Shown here piece after piece: positions 7,764 to 17,630 of a stretch of DNA of 64,000 nt. This DNA comes from Pluralibacter sp. UBA7423 (lineage in GTDB: Bacteria; Pseudomonadota; Gammaproteobacteria; Enterobacterales; Enterobacteriaceae). The notes under the pieces are model-generated. The model was given only the letters and a program-made list of their open reading frames with translations, was not told the DNA's origin and searched no databases. Every line of letters starts with the position of its first letter. Positions within the stretch are counted from its first letter, which is position 1. The stretch is from contig DKMD01000013.1 in assembly GCA_002470465.1 (NCBI GenBank), positions 104,489-168,488 of the forward strand. Direction: 5' to 3'. The translations under genes and the position numbers were made by a program.

Positions 7764-10361
7764 GTGCTAGAAGAATACCGTAAGCACGTAGCTGAGCGTG
7801 CCGCCGAGGGGATTGTTGCAAAACCGTTAGATGCAACCCAAATGGCCGCACTGGTTGAGCTGCTGAAAGCACCGCCTGCGGGCGAAGAAGAATTCCTGTT
7901 AGACCTGTTAATTAACCGTGTACCGCCGGGCGTAGACGAAGCCGCCTACGTGAAAGCCGGATTCCTTGCCGCTGTCGCCAAAGGCGACGCCACCTCCCCA
8001 CTGGTTACCCCTGAAAAAGCTATCGAACTGCTGGGTACCATGCAGGGGGGCTACAATATTCATCCGCTGATTGACGCGCTGGATAACGAGAAGCTGGCAC
8101 CGATTGCCGCCAAAGCGCTGTCCCATACCCTGCTGATGTTTGACAACTTCTATGATGTGGAAGAGAAAGCCAAAGCGGGCAACGCCTACGCGAAGCAGGT
8201 GATGCAGTCCTGGGCCGATGCTGAGTGGTTCCTGAACCGTCCAGCGCTTGCTGAAAAAATGACCGTCACCGTCTTCAAAGTCACCGGCGAAACTAACACT
8301 GATGACCTCTCCCCGGCGCCGGATGCGTGGTCTCGTCCTGATATCCCTCTGCACGCGCTGGCAATGTTGAAAAACGCCCGCGAAGGCATTGAGCCGGATC
8401 AGCCGGGCGTTGTTGGCCCAATCAAACAGATCGAAGCGCTGCAGAAAAAAGGCTTCCCTCTGGCGTATGTGGGCGACGTGGTTGGCACCGGTTCTTCGCG
8501 TAAATCTGCCACTAACTCCGTGCTGTGGTTCATGGGCGATGATATTCCGCACGTGCCGAACAAGCGCGGCGGCGGCCTGTGCCTGGGCGGGAAAATTGCA
8601 CCCATCTTCTTTAACACCATGGAAGATGCGGGCGCACTGCCAATTGAAGTGGACGTGAACAACCTGAACATGGGCGACGTCATTGACGTCTATCCGTTCA
8701 AAGGCGAAGTACGTAACCACGAAACCAATGAGCTGCTGGCAAGCTTTGAGCTGAAAACCGACGTGCTGATCGACGAAGTGCGCGCCGGTGGCCGTATTCC
8801 GCTGATTATCGGCCGTGGCCTGACGACCAAAGCGCGTGAAGCGCTGGGCCTGCCGCACAGCGATGTTTTCCGTCAGGCGAAAGACGTGGCAGAAAGCAGC
8901 CGCGGCTTCTCTCTGGCTCAGAAAATGGTTGGTCGCGCCTGCGGCGTGGCGGGTATCCGTCCGGGTGCCTACTGTGAGCCGAAGATGACCTCCGTGGGTT
9001 CTCAGGACACCACCGGCCCAATGACCCGTGATGAACTGAAAGACCTGGCCTGCCTGGGCTTCTCTTCTGATCTGGTGATGCAGTCCTTCTGCCATACTGC
9101 GGCGTATCCGAAGCCGGTTGACGTAACCACGCATCATACGTTGCCTGATTTCATCATGAACCGCGGCGGTGTTTCTCTGCGTCCTGGCGATGGCGTCATC
9201 CACTCCTGGCTGAACCGTATGCTGCTGCCGGATACCGTTGGCACCGGCGGTGATTCCCATACCCGTTTCCCAATCGGCATCTCCTTCCCGGCGGGGTCTG
9301 GCCTGGTGGCGTTTGCCGCTGCGACTGGCGTGATGCCGCTCGATATGCCGGAATCCGTGCTGGTGCGCTTCAAAGGCAAAATGCAGCCGGGCATCACCCT
9401 GCGCGATCTGGTTCACGCCATTCCGCTGTACGCCATTAAGCAGGGTCTGCTGACCGTTGAGAAGAAAGGTAAGAAGAACATCTTCTCCGGCCGCATTCTG
9501 GAAATTGAAGGTCTGCCGGATCTGAAAGTTGAGCAGGCGTTCGAACTGACTGATGCGTCCGCCGAGCGTTCTGCTGCGGGCTGTACCATCAAGCTGAATC
9601 AGGCGCCGATTGAAGAGTACCTGAACTCTAACATCGTGCTGCTGAAGTGGATGATTGCTGAAGGCTACGGCGACCGCCGCACGCTGGAGCGCCGTATCCA
9701 GGGCATGGAAAAATGGCTGGCGGATCCGCAGCTGCTGGAAGCCGACGCTGACGCCGAGTATGCGGCGGTGATCGACATCGATCTGGCGGATATCAAAGAG
9801 CCAATCCTTTGTGCGCCGAACGATCCGGACGACGCGCGTCTGCTGTCTGACGTGCAGGGCGACAAGATCGACGAAGTGTTCATCGGTTCCTGCATGACCA
9901 ACATTGGCCACTTCCGTGCCGCCGGTAAACTGCTGGATACGCACAAAGGCCAGCTGCCGACGCGTCTGTGGGTGGCTCCGCCAACCCGTATGGATGCGGC
10001 ACAGCTGACGGAAGAGGGCTACTACAGCGTCTTCGGTAAGAGCGGTGCGCGTATTGAGATCCCGGGCTGCTCCCTGTGCATGGGTAACCAGGCTCGTGTG
10101 GCAGACGGTGCGACGGTGGTGTCCACTTCAACCCGTAACTTCCCGAACCGTCTCGGTACTGGCGCGAACGTCTACCTCGCTTCTGCGGAGCTGGCGGCCG
10201 TTGCGGCGCTGATTGGCAAACTGCCAACGCCGGAAGAGTACCAGACGTTTGTGGCGCAGGTTGATAAAACCGCAGCTGACACCTACCGCTATCTGAATTT
10301 CGACCAGCTCTCTCAGTACACCGAGAAAGCCGACGGCGTGATTTTCCAGACGGCTGTATAA
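7764..10361 (+). CDS. acnB: Aconitate hydratase B (also 2-methylisocitrate dehydratase)
   Basis: Main TCA-cycle aconitase, interconverting citrate and isocitrate through a [4Fe-4S] cluster. The AcnB family also hydrates 2-methylaconitate and its apo-form binds mRNA. The frame is open from an upstream ATG at 7737, but the family start is GTG at 7764 ([15 protein letters not shown]), 7 bases after a GAGGAG ribosome-binding site. That gives 865 residues, the usual AcnB length. An N-terminal HEAT-like domain is followed by the swivel domain, and cluster ligands sit in [10 protein letters not shown] and [10 protein letters not shown] (Cys about 710, 769 and 772). Two hairpins and a REP element lie downstream before yacL. 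Confidence 0.98.
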   Translation: MLEEYRKHVAERAAEGIVAKPLDATQMAALVELLKAPPAGEEEFLLDLLINRVPPGVDEAAYVKAGFLAAVAKGDATSPLVTPEKAIELLGTMQGGYNIHPLIDALDNEKLAPIAAKALSHTLLMFDNFYDVEEKAKAGNAYAKQVMQSWADAEWFLNRPALAEKMTVTVFKVTGETNTDDLSPAPDAWSRPDIPLHALAMLKNAREGIEPDQPGVVGPIKQIEALQKKGFPLAYVGDVVGTGSSRKSATNSVLWFMGDDIPHVPNKRGGGLCLGGKIAPIFFNTMEDAGALPIEVDVNNLNMGDVIDVYPFKGEVRNHETNELLASFELKTDVLIDEVRAGGRIPLIIGRGLTTKAREALGLPHSDVFRQAKDVAESSRGFSLAQKMVGRACGVAGIRPGAYCEPKMTSVGSQDTTGPMTRDELKDLACLGFSSDLVMQSFCHTAAYPKPVDVTTHHTLPDFIMNRGGVSLRPGDGVIHSWLNRMLLPDTVGTGGDSHTRFPIGISFPAGSGLVAFAAATGVMPLDMPESVLVRFKGKMQPGITLRDLVHAIPLYAIKQGLLTVEKKGKKNIFSGRILEIEGLPDLKVEQAFELTDASAERSAAGCTIKLNQAPIEEYLNSNIVLLKWMIAEGYGDRRTLERRIQGMEKWLADPQLLEADADAEYAAVIDIDLADIKEPILCAPNDPDDARLLSDVQGDKIDEVFIGSCMTNIGHFRAAGKLLDTHKGQLPTRLWVAPPTRMDAAQLTEEGYYSVFGKSGARIEIPGCSLCMGNQARVADGATVVSTSTRNFPNRLGTGANVYLASAELAAVAALIGKLPTPEEYQTFVAQVDKTAADTYRYLNFDQLSQYTEKADGVIFQTAV

Positions 10362-10366
10362 ACTGC

Positions 10367-10449
10367 AAAACCGTCTCTATGGAGACGGTTTTAAGTGTTT
10401 GCACCCTCTCCCTGTGAGAGAGGGCTGGGGTGAGGGCATCAGGCCGCAC
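10367..10449 (-). repeat. Composite palindrome-tail-terminator repeat, copy A (also terminates acnB)
   Basis: Read on the minus strand: TGCGGCCTGATGCCCTCACC, a CCCTCTC/GAGAGGG palindrome, the tail TGCAAACACTTAAAA, then hairpin CCGTCTC-CAT-AGAGACGG and TTTT. The hairpin (10367-10392) works in both directions and lies 6 bases after the acnB stop, so it serves as the acnB terminator. It is one of five copies in the window with the same order of parts. Confidence 0.85.
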
Positions 10450-10461
10450 ATCTCCTTTTTT

Positions 10462-10490
10462 GCCGGGTGGCAGCGTGCTTACCCGGCCTA
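10462..10490. repeat. REP element
   Basis: Imperfect palindrome GCCGGGTGGC...GCTTACCCGGCCTAC of the enterobacterial REP/BIME class, between acnB and yacL. Confidence 0.8.
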
Positions 10491-10493
10491 CAA

Positions 10494-10526
10494 AACCCCG
10501 AACCTGTCATTCGGGGTTTTTATTTT
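10494..10526 (+). terminator. Second terminator between acnB and yacL
   Basis: Hairpin AACCCCGAA-CCTGTCA-TTCGGGGTT followed by TTTATTTT, downstream of the REP element. It would block read-through from acnB into yacL. Confidence 0.85.
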
Positions 10527-10606
10527 CCACTCCTGACACCCGTCCCGCTTTTTTTCTCTCCGCCAACTGCGATAATTACGGCAATGGCTTTGCAGAGGAA
10601 AACACC

Positions 10607-10969
10607 ATGGATTACGAATTTCTGCGCGACATCACCGGGGTGGTGAAAGTGCGTATGTCGATGGGCCACGAAGCGGTTGGGCACTGGTTTAACGAAGAAG
10701 TAAGAGAGAACCTCTCACTGCTCGATGAAGTGGAAGCGGCGGCGCAGACGGTAAAGGGCACCGAAAACTCATGGCAGCGCTCGGGCCACGAATACACGGT
10801 CTGGATGGACGGCGAAGAAGTGATGGTTCGCGCCAATCAGCTGGAGTTTTCCGGTGATGAAATGGAAGAGGGCATGAGCTATTACGACGAGGAAAGCCTG
10901 TCAATGTGCGGCGTGGAGGACTTCCTTCAGGTTGTAACGGCGTACCGCGCCTTTATGCAGCAGAAGTAA
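10607..10969 (+). CDS. yacL: YacL family protein (UPF0231), function unknown
   Basis: A 120-residue acidic soluble protein that matches remembered E. coli YacL across its length (starts [18 protein letters not shown], contains [19 protein letters not shown]). The open frame extends upstream to 10430, but that part crosses a REP element and a terminator, so the ATG at 10607 after GCAGAGGAAAACACC is the real start. No signal peptide, membrane segment or recognised catalytic motif is visible. The biological role of the family is not established. A short hairpin (GGGAGC/GCTCCC, 10976-10993) lies between it and the convergent speD. Confidence 0.93.
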   Translation: MDYEFLRDITGVVKVRMSMGHEAVGHWFNEEVRENLSLLDEVEAAAQTVKGTENSWQRSGHEYTVWMDGEEVMVRANQLEFSGDEMEEGMSYYDEESLSMCGVEDFLQVVTAYRAFMQQK

Positions 10970-11000
10970 CCTGGCGGGAGCTTCCCTGCTCCCCGAAAAC

Positions 11001-11795
11001 TTATACGGCCGGAATATTGCGGCCGTAGTAAATCTCACGCATCTCTTTCCACAGCAGGTCAGCGATGGCCTGGCGTTCGGCTTCGCTTAAATCTTCCGGC
11101 CGGGTGTGGAACATGTAGTGCTTCAGGTCGAATTCCTTAAGTAACATCTTGGTGTGGAAGATGTTTTCCTGATAGACGTTCACATCCATCATGTCATACA
11201 GCGCTTTCATGTCGTCCGACATAAAATTTTGAATGGAGTTAATTTCGTGGTCGATAAAGTGCTTCATACCGTTCACATCGCGGGTAAAGCCACGCACGCG
11301 GTAGTCGACGGTCACGATATCGGACTCCAGCTGGTGGATAAGATAGTTCAGCGCGTTGAGCGGAGAAATCACCCCGCAGGTCGAGACTTCAATATCGGCG
11401 CGGAAGGTACACAGGCCGCCTTCCGGATGACTCTCCGGATAGGTGTGTACGCAGATATGGCTTTTATCGAGATGGGCGACCACCGCTTCCGGCAGCGGAC
11501 CGGGGTGCTCGGAAGGATCGATAAGTTTGGGGTCAACCGGCTCTTCGCTCACCAGAATGGTGACGCTTGCGCCCTGCGGCTCGTAATCCTGGCGCGCGAT
11601 GTTGAGAATATTCGCGCCGATAATCGAACAGGTTTCTGACAGGATCTCCGTCAGACGGTTGGCATTGTAGAGTTCATCGATATAGGCGATGTAGCCATCG
11701 CGCTCTTCTGCCGTTTTCACGTAGCAGATATCGTAAATACAAAAACTCAGGCTTTTGGTCAGGTTGTTAAAGCCGTGCAGCTTAAGCTTTTTCAA
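11001..11795 (-). CDS. speD: S-adenosylmethionine decarboxylase proenzyme
   Basis: Pyruvoyl-dependent enzyme that makes decarboxylated AdoMet, the aminopropyl donor for spermidine synthase. The 264-residue proenzyme contains the self-cleavage site [18 protein letters not shown]; cleavage before Ser112 generates the pyruvoyl group. The start codon is TTG (11793-11795), the only start that gives the family N-terminus [10 protein letters not shown] very strong ribosome-binding site, GGAGGTGAAC, lies 5 bases upstream and probably compensates for it. Start and ribosome-binding site both lie inside the end of speE, so the two genes overlap by 14 bases and are probably translationally coupled. Confidence 0.97.
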   Translation of the reverse strand: MKKLKLHGFNNLTKSLSFCIYDICYVKTAEERDGYIAYIDELYNANRLTEILSETCSIIGANILNIARQDYEPQGASVTILVSEEPVDPKLIDPSEHPGPLPEAVVAHLDKSHICVHTYPESHPEGGLCTFRADIEVSTCGVISPLNALNYLIHQLESDIVTVDYRVRGFTRDVNGMKHFIDHEINSIQNFMSDDMKALYDMMDVNVYQENIFHTKMLLKEFDLKHYMFHTRPEDLSEAERQAIADLLWKEMREIYYGRNIPAV

Positions 11796-12669
11796 TTGGG
11801 TTCACCTCCTGCGTTGCAGAGAGCGCGTTCTGCAGGTATTGCGGGAGCGCAAAGGCCGCGGTGTGAATAGCCGGGTTGTAGTAGCGGCAGATCAGTCCGG
11901 CCTGGTGGAAGCGTGCCTGAATGATTTCGGCCGAGAGGTGGCGCAGTGCTTCGTTATCCGTCGCCCAGGCGAAGGTCATGATGCCGCCGTAATAGGTCGG
12001 GATAGCCGCCTGATAGAAGCTTACATCGCCAAAGTAGTGGCTGAGCTTGCGATGGCTGTCGAGCGCTTCATCCTGCTGCAGGAAGCAAACCCCGTTCTGT
12101 GCGACGAAAATGCCGCCAGGATTCAGGCAGCGTTTGCAGCCCTCATAAAATGCTGAGGTGAACAGGCTTTCGCCTGGACCAATCGGATCGGTACAGTCGG
12201 AGATGATCACATCAAACGTTTGCGTTGTCTGGCTGACAAAATTAACGCCGTCGTCGATAACCAACGTGAAGCGCGGATCGTCGTAGCTGCCCGCGCTGTG
12301 GTTGGGCAGATACTGGCGGCAGAATGACACCACGCCCGCATCGATTTCCACCATCGTGATGGTTTCAATGCTCTTATGACGGCTGACTTCGCGCAGCATC
12401 GCGCCGTCGCCGCCGCCGATGATCAGCACGTGTTTTGCGTGGCCGTGAGCCAGCAGGGGAACGTGGGTCATCATCTCGTGGTAGATAAACTCATCGCGCT
12501 CGGTGGTTTGCACCACGCCGTCGAGTGCCATCACGCGGCCAAAGGCGGCGTTCTCAAAGATGATGAGATCCTGGTGATCCGTTTTCTCGTGATAGAGCAC
12601 GTTTTCAACGGCAAAGTACTGACCAAACTGGTCGTGCAGCGTTTCATGCCACACCTTGTTATCGGCCAT
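11782..12669 (-). CDS. speE: Spermidine synthase
   Basis: Transfers the aminopropyl group from decarboxylated AdoMet to putrescine, giving spermidine and methylthioadenosine; MtnN, also in this window, removes the latter. The 295-residue protein has the nucleotide-binding motif [13 protein letters not shown] (about 84-96) and the catalytic loop [22 protein letters not shown] precedes the ATG. The C-terminus ([14 protein letters not shown]) is longer than the remembered E. coli protein (288 aa). The extra residues are encoded by the ribosome-binding site and start region of speD. It is first gene of the speED operon. Confidence 0.97.
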   Translation of the reverse strand: MADNKVWHETLHDQFGQYFAVENVLYHEKTDHQDLIIFENAAFGRVMALDGVVQTTERDEFIYHEMMTHVPLLAHGHAKHVLIIGGGDGAMLREVSRHKSIETITMVEIDAGVVSFCRQYLPNHSAGSYDDPRFTLVIDDGVNFVSQTTQTFDVIISDCTDPIGPGESLFTSAFYEGCKRCLNPGGIFVAQNGVCFLQQDEALDSHRKLSHYFGDVSFYQAAIPTYYGGIMTFAWATDNEALRHLSAEIIQARFHQAGLICRYYNPAIHTAAFALPQYLQNALSATQEVNPIEKA

Positions 12670-12766
12670 GGGCTGAACCCTCCTTCGTTAACACCCCTTT
12701 AAAATGGGCGCAACATCATAGCTAACAATGACCGGCGATGCACGGTCGTTATTTCAGCAGAAGGTC

Positions 12767-13114
12767 TTACTTGACGTAGGCGAGAAGGCTCAGGGAATCG
12801 CGAGCCAGCGCTTTGCATTTTTTGGAGGTGGGAATGCGAATGCCGCTCAAATCACGGTAGCTGTCTTCCCCGAGCGCTTTCATGTTAAAGGTGTCGTAGT
12901 TGCTGAGATCCCACTGATTTTGCTGGGCAAAAAAGACCAAAGCTCGGCGAATCTGCTGGTTCGGCAAATTCTGGTAACCACAGTCGTTTTTCAGAAAGAC
13001 AAATACCGCCGTCAGATCGGCCATATCTTCGGCCTCGGATTCGCTCAGTGCGTAGCTGTTAGAGGAAAGAGCAAGCAGCGATCCAAGTACCACAATTCTG
13101 AATAACGTCTTCAT
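12767..13114 (-). CDS. yacC: YacC, periplasmic pilotin-like protein (PulS/OutS domain)
   Basis: A 115-residue secreted protein with an N-terminal signal peptide (MKTLFRIVVLGSLLALSSNSYA) and a mature domain resembling T2SS pilotins of the PulS/OutS family. Two cysteines (in NDCGYQN and KKCKAL) could form the fold's disulfide. There is no lipobox, and no type II secretion genes lie nearby, so the role is uncertain. The frame is open 38 codons further upstream, but the ATG at 13112-13114 begins the signal peptide and matches E. coli YacC. It is divergent from cueO. Confidence 0.88.
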   Translation of the reverse strand: MKTLFRIVVLGSLLALSSNSYALSESEAEDMADLTAVFVFLKNDCGYQNLPNQQIRRALVFFAQQNQWDLSNYDTFNMKALGEDSYRDLSGIRIPTSKKCKALARDSLSLLAYVK

Positions 13115-13194
13115 TTTAGTTACCAATGCATCCACGAAATTCAACGTTAGCACACTTCTTAGAGGTGCGCAGGGCTTTATTAAAGGGATTATGC

Positions 13195-13225
13195 TTGACC
13201 TTCCGGTAAGGGAAAGGTTTAAGCT
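13195..13225 (+). promoter_or_regulatory. cueO promoter with CueR-type dyad
   Basis: TTGACC (-35, 13195-13200) and TAAGCT (-10, 13220-13225) are separated by 19 bp, the long spacer typical of MerR-family promoters. The spacer holds the dyad ACCTTCC-GGTAAGG-GAAAGGT (13198-13218), which matches the CueR operator pattern known from E. coli cueO and copA. Copper-induced transcription by CueR is therefore expected; cueR itself is not in the window. Confidence 0.85.
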
Positions 13226-13259
13226 CAATTAATCACCAGTCGTCGAAAAGGGAGTGCAG

Positions 13260-14831
13260 ATGCAACGTCGTGAATTTATCAAATTAGCTACCGCCGTGGG
13301 GGTCGCCAGCGCCTTACCGTTATGGAGTCGTGGCGTGCTGGCCGCCGATCGCCCGGCCTTACCTGTCCCCAATTTGTTAACCGCGGATTCCCGGAGCCGT
13401 ATCGCGTTGACGGTGCAAAGCGGTAAAACGCAGTTTGGCCCGCATAACGCTGCAACCTGGGGCTATAACGGCAATTTGCTTGGTCCGGCATTGCAGCTGC
13501 AACAAGGGAAAGCGGTTACCGTCGATATTCACAATCAGCTCTCTGAAGAGACAACTGTGCACTGGCACGGTCTGGATATTCCGGGTGAGGTCGACGGCGG
13601 TCCGCAGGGGGTCATTAAACCCGGCGCTACGCGTACCGTGACGTTCACCCCTACGCAACAGGCCGCAACCTGCTGGTTCCATCCTCACCAGCACGGGAAA
13701 ACCGGACACCAGGTAGCGATGGGGCTGGCAGGTCTGGTATTAATCGAAGACCCGCAGATCCACAAGCTGCTGCTGCCTAAGCAGTGGGGCATCGACGATG
13801 TGCCGGTCATTATTCAGGACAAGCGGTTTAGCGCCGACGGCGAAATCGATTATCAGCTGGATGTGATGAGCGCAGCGGTAGGCTGGTTTGGCGATACGCT
13901 GCTGACCAATGGCGCGATTTATCCGCAGCATGCGGTACCCAAAGGCTGGCTACGCTTACGCCTGCTGAACGGCTGTAACGCGCGTTCTCTGAATCTGGCA
14001 GCCAGCGATAACCGTCCGCTGTACGTGATTGCCAGCGACGGTGGCTTGCTCGCTGAGCCCGTTAAAGTGACCGAGTTGCCGATGCTGATGGGTGAACGCT
14101 TCGAAGTGCTGGTGGATACCAGCGATGGCAAAGCGTTTGACCTCGTTATGCTGCCAGTCAATCAGATGGGCATGGCGGTGGCGCCGTTTGATAAAGCGCA
14201 TCCGGTTATGCGTATTCAGCCGCTGGCGATCCCGGGTTCCGCTGAGCTCCCTGATTCGCTGGCTAGCCTGCCGGTACTGCCTTCCCTCGATGGCTTAACG
14301 CAGCGTAAGTTTCAGCTCTCCATGGACCCCATGCTCGACATGATGGGCATGCAGGCGCTGATGAAAAAATACGGCAAGCAGGCGATGGGCGGCATGGACC
14401 ACGGCAGCATGGGCCACGGCGACATGAAGATGGGCAATATGGATCACGGCAGCATGGGCCATATGAATCACGGCGGCAAAGGCTTTGATTTCCATAATGC
14501 CAATATGATCAACGGTCAGGCCTTCGATATGAATCAGCCGATGTTTGCCGCCAGCCGCGGACAGTTCGAACGCTGGACGATTTCAGGCGAGGGCGACATG
14601 ATGCTGCATCCGTTCCATATCCACGGCACGCAGTTCCGTATTTTATCCGAGAACGGCAAGCCGCCAGCCGCGCATCGTGCAGGATGGAAGGATACGGTCA
14701 GGGTGGAAGGCGCCGTCAGCGAAGTGTTGGTGAAGTTTGACCACGAAGCCGCGAAAGAGCACATGTATATGGCGCACTGCCACCTGCTCGAGCACGAAGA
14801 TACCGGGATGATGCTGGGCTTTACGGTATAA
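13260..14831 (+). CDS. cueO: Multicopper oxidase CueO (periplasmic cuprous oxidase)
   Basis: Oxidises Cu(I) to less toxic Cu(II) in the periplasm. The 523-residue precursor has a Tat signal ([20 protein letters not shown], cleavage near VLAA). The copper ligands are in [26 protein letters not shown] and [17 protein letters not shown] Met/His-rich insert (about residues 356-407) carries repeated MDHGSMGH units and probably binds Cu(I); it appears somewhat longer than in E. coli (516 aa). A GTG at 13254 precedes the ATG, but the ATG at 13260 fits the family start. The CueR-type promoter lies directly upstream. Confidence 0.97.
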   Translation: MQRREFIKLATAVGVASALPLWSRGVLAADRPALPVPNLLTADSRSRIALTVQSGKTQFGPHNAATWGYNGNLLGPALQLQQGKAVTVDIHNQLSEETTVHWHGLDIPGEVDGGPQGVIKPGATRTVTFTPTQQAATCWFHPHQHGKTGHQVAMGLAGLVLIEDPQIHKLLLPKQWGIDDVPVIIQDKRFSADGEIDYQLDVMSAAVGWFGDTLLTNGAIYPQHAVPKGWLRLRLLNGCNARSLNLAASDNRPLYVIASDGGLLAEPVKVTELPMLMGERFEVLVDTSDGKAFDLVMLPVNQMGMAVAPFDKAHPVMRIQPLAIPGSAELPDSLASLPVLPSLDGLTQRKFQLSMDPMLDMMGMQALMKKYGKQAMGGMDHGSMGHGDMKMGNMDHGSMGHMNHGGKGFDFHNANMINGQAFDMNQPMFAASRGQFERWTISGEGDMMLHPFHIHGTQFRILSENGKPPAAHRAGWKDTVRVEGAVSEVLVKFDHEAAKEHMYMAHCHLLEHEDTGMMLGFTV

Positions 14832-14837
14832 AAAAAT

Positions 14838-14868
14838 GCCGGGTGCGGCTTTCGCCTTACCCGGCCTA
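14838..14868. repeat. REP element after cueO
   Basis: Palindrome GCCGGGTGCGG...CGCCTTACCCGGCCTAC begins 7 bases after the cueO stop. It is followed by a separate CCCTCTCCCTTGAGGGAGAG palindrome (about 14879-14900) of the second repeat family. Confidence 0.8.
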
Positions 14869-14920
14869 CGATTTGATTCCCTCTCCCTTGAGGGAGAGAG
14901 GGAGGGGGAGAAGCAGACTG

Positions 14921-15006
14921 TGCGGCCTGATGCCCTCACCCCCAACCCCTCTCCCACGTGGAGAGGGGAGCAAACATTAAAAACGGCAACCGAGGTTGCC
15001 GTTTTG
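14921..15006 (+). repeat. Composite palindrome-tail-terminator repeat, copy B
   Basis: TGCGGCCTGATGCCCTCACC, then palindrome CCCTCTCC-CACGT-GGAGAGGGG, tail AGCAAACATTAAAAACGG, and terminator AACGGCAAC-CGAG-GTTGCCGTTTT (about 14982-15005). It sits between the convergent cueO and gcd, 27 bases from the gcd stop, and can terminate both. The terminator stem is identical to copy F at 41164-41246. Confidence 0.87.
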
Positions 15007-15033
15007 ATTTTACCTTGCCACCGGGCATTTCAG

Positions 15034-17424
15034 TTACTTAGCGTCGTCCGGCAAAGCATAAGCCACGATATAGTCGCCCATCTTCGTGCCAAACGAACCA
15101 TGACCACCTGCGGAGATGACTACGTACTGTTTGCCGTTCACTTCATACGTCATCGGCGTTGCCTGGCCACCGGCAGGCAGACGACCTTCCCACAGCTTGT
15201 CGCCGTTGGTCATGTTGTAAGCACGCAGGTAGTTATCCGCAGTTGCCGCTACAAACAGTACGTTGCCGGCAGTGGAAATCGGGCCACCCAGCATTGGCAT
15301 CCCCAGATTGAACGGTAGCTTAAACGGCATCGGGAACGGCAGGCTGTCCTGCGGCGTACCGATACGTTTTTTCCAGGCAATCTGGTTGGTTTTCAGATCC
15401 AGCGCGGAGATATAACCCCAGCCCGGCTGTTTACACGGCAGGCCAAACGGTGACAGGAACGGGTTCAGCGTCACGCCATACGGCACGCCGTACTGTGGCT
15501 GAATGCCGGTTTCAGTACCTGAACCTTTGGCGTCTTTCGGCGGCTCAATTGGGTTACCCGGGCCGCGTGGGATCAGGCGTGATACGAACGGCAGGGCAAT
15601 CGGGTTGGCAATCGCCACCTGACGGTTCGGATCGACAGAAATCCCGCCCCATTCGAACATCCCCAGGTTACCCGGGAACACCAGCGTGCCTTGCTCAGAC
15701 GGTGGCGTGAAGATGCCCTCGTAGCGCAGTTGATGGAACATCACGCGGCACACCAGCTGGTCAAACATGGTGGCACCCCACATGTCTGCCCCGGTCAGAT
15801 CTTTCTTCGGACGGAAGCTCAGATCGGAGAACGGTTGAGTCGGGCTCAGACGGTCGCCTTTGGCTGCACCCTGCGGTACCGGTTTTTCAGGAGCAGGTAC
15901 CACCAACTGACCGTTACGGCGATCCAGCACGAAGATGTTACCGGTTTTCGCCGGTGCGTAGACCACCGGCACGGTTTTACCGTCAACGGTGATGTCCGCC
16001 AGCGTCGGCTGGGCAGGCTGGTCCATGTCCCACAGATCGTGATGAACGCTCTGATAGCTCCAGGCCAGTTTCCCGGTGGTTGCATTCAGCGCCACAATCG
16101 AGCTGGCATAGCGTTCCTGTTCTGGTGTGCGGTTGCCGCCCCAGATATCCGGTGTGGTGACGCCCATTGGCAGATACACCAGATCCAGCTTCGCGTCATA
16201 GGCGGCAGGCGCCCAGGAGTTCGGCGAGTTCAGGCTGAACTTGTGTTCGTCATTTGGAATGGCATTCGGATCTTTTGCGCCCGGATCGAAGGCCCACAGC
16301 AGCTTACCGGTGTTGACGTCGAAGCCGCGAATGACGCCAGATGCTTCACGCGTGGAGAAGTTATCCGTCACGGAACCGGCAATCACGATGATTTTGTCGG
16401 TCACAATCGGCGGTGATGTCGGCTCGTACATGCCCGGCGTGGTCACTGGCTGATTAGTTTGCAGGTTCAGCACGCCTTTGTTGCCGAAGGTTTCGCACAG
16501 CTTGCCGGTATCGGCATTCAGTGCAAACAGACGACCATCGTTCACCGGCAGCAGGATGCGGCGCGGGCAGTCGGCGACGACGTCAGCAGGCGCGCTGTCT
16601 GCTTTGGCTTCGTGATAAGACACGCCGCGGCAGGTCACGTGCTGGAAGAAGGTGTTGGTGTTGAGCTGCGGATCGAAGTGCCATTTCTCTTTGCCGGTCG
16701 CGGCATCAAGCGCGAACAGACGCTGGTGCGCGGAGCAGAGATAGAGCATGTTGCCAACTTTAATTGGTGTGACTTCGTTGGTGATTTCACCCGGATCGTT
16801 CGGCTGCTTAAGGTCACCGGTGCGGAAGACCCAGGCCTCTTTCAGCTGATGAACGTTATCGGCGTTGATCTGCTTGAGCGGCGACCAGCGCTGACCTTCC
16901 TGGTTACGGCCATACGCTGGCCAGTCCTGATCGGCAACCTGGGAAATCGGAGCCGCTGGCGTCACTTCCGTGCTCAGCGTGCCGTTGATTTCCTGCGGGT
17001 CGTGGAAGCCTGCCCAGGTCAGAATCCCTGCGCTGACTAACAGCACCACCACCAGCGCGGCAACCGCTCCGGATGAAGGTACAATCAGACGACGCCAGAC
17101 GAACGGCAGGATAAGCCAGATGCCGAAGAAGACGAGGATATCGCTGCGCGGCGTCAGCGCCCAGAAGTCGAAGCCGACTTCCCAGACGCCCCAAATCATG
17201 GTCGCCAGCAGCACCAGCGCATACAGCCACAGCGCCGCGCGCTTGCCGCGCCACAGCATAGCGGTGACGGCCAGCATCACAATCCCGGCAATGGGGTAAT
17301 ACCAGGAGCCGCCCAGCGAGACGAGCCAGACTCCGCCAATTAACAGATACAGCCCACAGAAGGCTGCAAACAGCGCCGTCAGCTTCACCAGAAGCCCGGT
17401 CTGTTGTGGTTTTGTTTCTGCCAT
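15034..17424 (-). CDS. gcd: Quinoprotein glucose dehydrogenase (PQQ-dependent, membrane-bound)
   Basis: Oxidises glucose to gluconolactone in the periplasm and passes electrons to ubiquinone. The 796-residue protein starts with five predicted membrane helices (about 15-140), followed by the eight-bladed PQQ propeller domain. Typical motifs include DWPAYGRNQEGQRWSPL, AYDAKLDLVYLPMGVTTPD and WGATMFDQLVCR. The frame is open three codons further upstream, but ATG at 17424 matches the family N-terminus and length. PQQ biosynthesis genes are not in this window; whether holo-enzyme forms depends on them or on imported PQQ. A CRP-type site overlaps the likely promoter. Confidence 0.97.
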   Translation of the reverse strand: MAETKPQQTGLLVKLTALFAAFCGLYLLIGGVWLVSLGGSWYYPIAGIVMLAVTAMLWRGKRAALWLYALVLLATMIWGVWEVGFDFWALTPRSDILVFFGIWLILPFVWRRLIVPSSGAVAALVVVLLVSAGILTWAGFHDPQEINGTLSTEVTPAAPISQVADQDWPAYGRNQEGQRWSPLKQINADNVHQLKEAWVFRTGDLKQPNDPGEITNEVTPIKVGNMLYLCSAHQRLFALDAATGKEKWHFDPQLNTNTFFQHVTCRGVSYHEAKADSAPADVVADCPRRILLPVNDGRLFALNADTGKLCETFGNKGVLNLQTNQPVTTPGMYEPTSPPIVTDKIIVIAGSVTDNFSTREASGVIRGFDVNTGKLLWAFDPGAKDPNAIPNDEHKFSLNSPNSWAPAAYDAKLDLVYLPMGVTTPDIWGGNRTPEQERYASSIVALNATTGKLAWSYQSVHHDLWDMDQPAQPTLADITVDGKTVPVVYAPAKTGNIFVLDRRNGQLVVPAPEKPVPQGAAKGDRLSPTQPFSDLSFRPKKDLTGADMWGATMFDQLVCRVMFHQLRYEGIFTPPSEQGTLVFPGNLGMFEWGGISVDPNRQVAIANPIALPFVSRLIPRGPGNPIEPPKDAKGSGTETGIQPQYGVPYGVTLNPFLSPFGLPCKQPGWGYISALDLKTNQIAWKKRIGTPQDSLPFPMPFKLPFNLGMPMLGGPISTAGNVLFVAATADNYLRAYNMTNGDKLWEGRLPAGGQATPMTYEVNGKQYVVISAGGHGSFGTKMGDYIVAYALPDDAK

Positions 17425-17466
17425 AGAAAGCACACCTATAAGTCGTTAATTTTTTAATAGCAACTA

Positions 17467-17500
17467 AGTATAGGATTTAACAAGTGTGATCGGAATCACA
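17467..17500 (-). promoter_or_regulatory. gcd promoter region with CRP-type site
   Basis: The minus strand has a -10 TATACT (17467-17472). The site TGTGATTCCGATCACA (17485-17500, minus strand) matches the CRP consensus TGTGA-N6-TCACA perfectly in both arms and covers the position of the -35. A CRP site there would repress, in line with reported CRP repression of gcd in E. coli. The site is seen; the regulatory sign is inferred. Confidence 0.75.
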
Positions 17501-17541
17501 AATCTTGCTTTCTCATCTCATGCACCCGAAAAAGTGTTTTA

Positions 17542-17551
17542 CTGGTATACT
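17542..17551 (+). promoter_or_regulatory. Candidate hpt promoter (extended -10)
   Basis: CTGGTATACT contains TATACT preceded by TGG, a good extended -10, about 80 bases before the hpt ATG. No convincing -35 hexamer is seen. Confidence 0.5.
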
Positions 17552-17630
17552 GCGTGGCTTGCCGATCAACGGCGCGTGCTGAGGTACGCGTGGTTGAGAG
17601 ATTTATCTCTGAAATCAGATGGTTAGTTAA

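Noticed and set aside
7908-9944. 678-codon open frame antisense to acnB
   Set aside because: It is a shadow of the highly biased acnB coding frame; no recognisable motif, no ribosome-binding site, and acnB is certain.
10430-10606. N-terminal extension of yacL by 59 codons
   Set aside because: It would translate through a REP element and a terminator; the internal ATG has a good ribosome-binding site and matches the family start.
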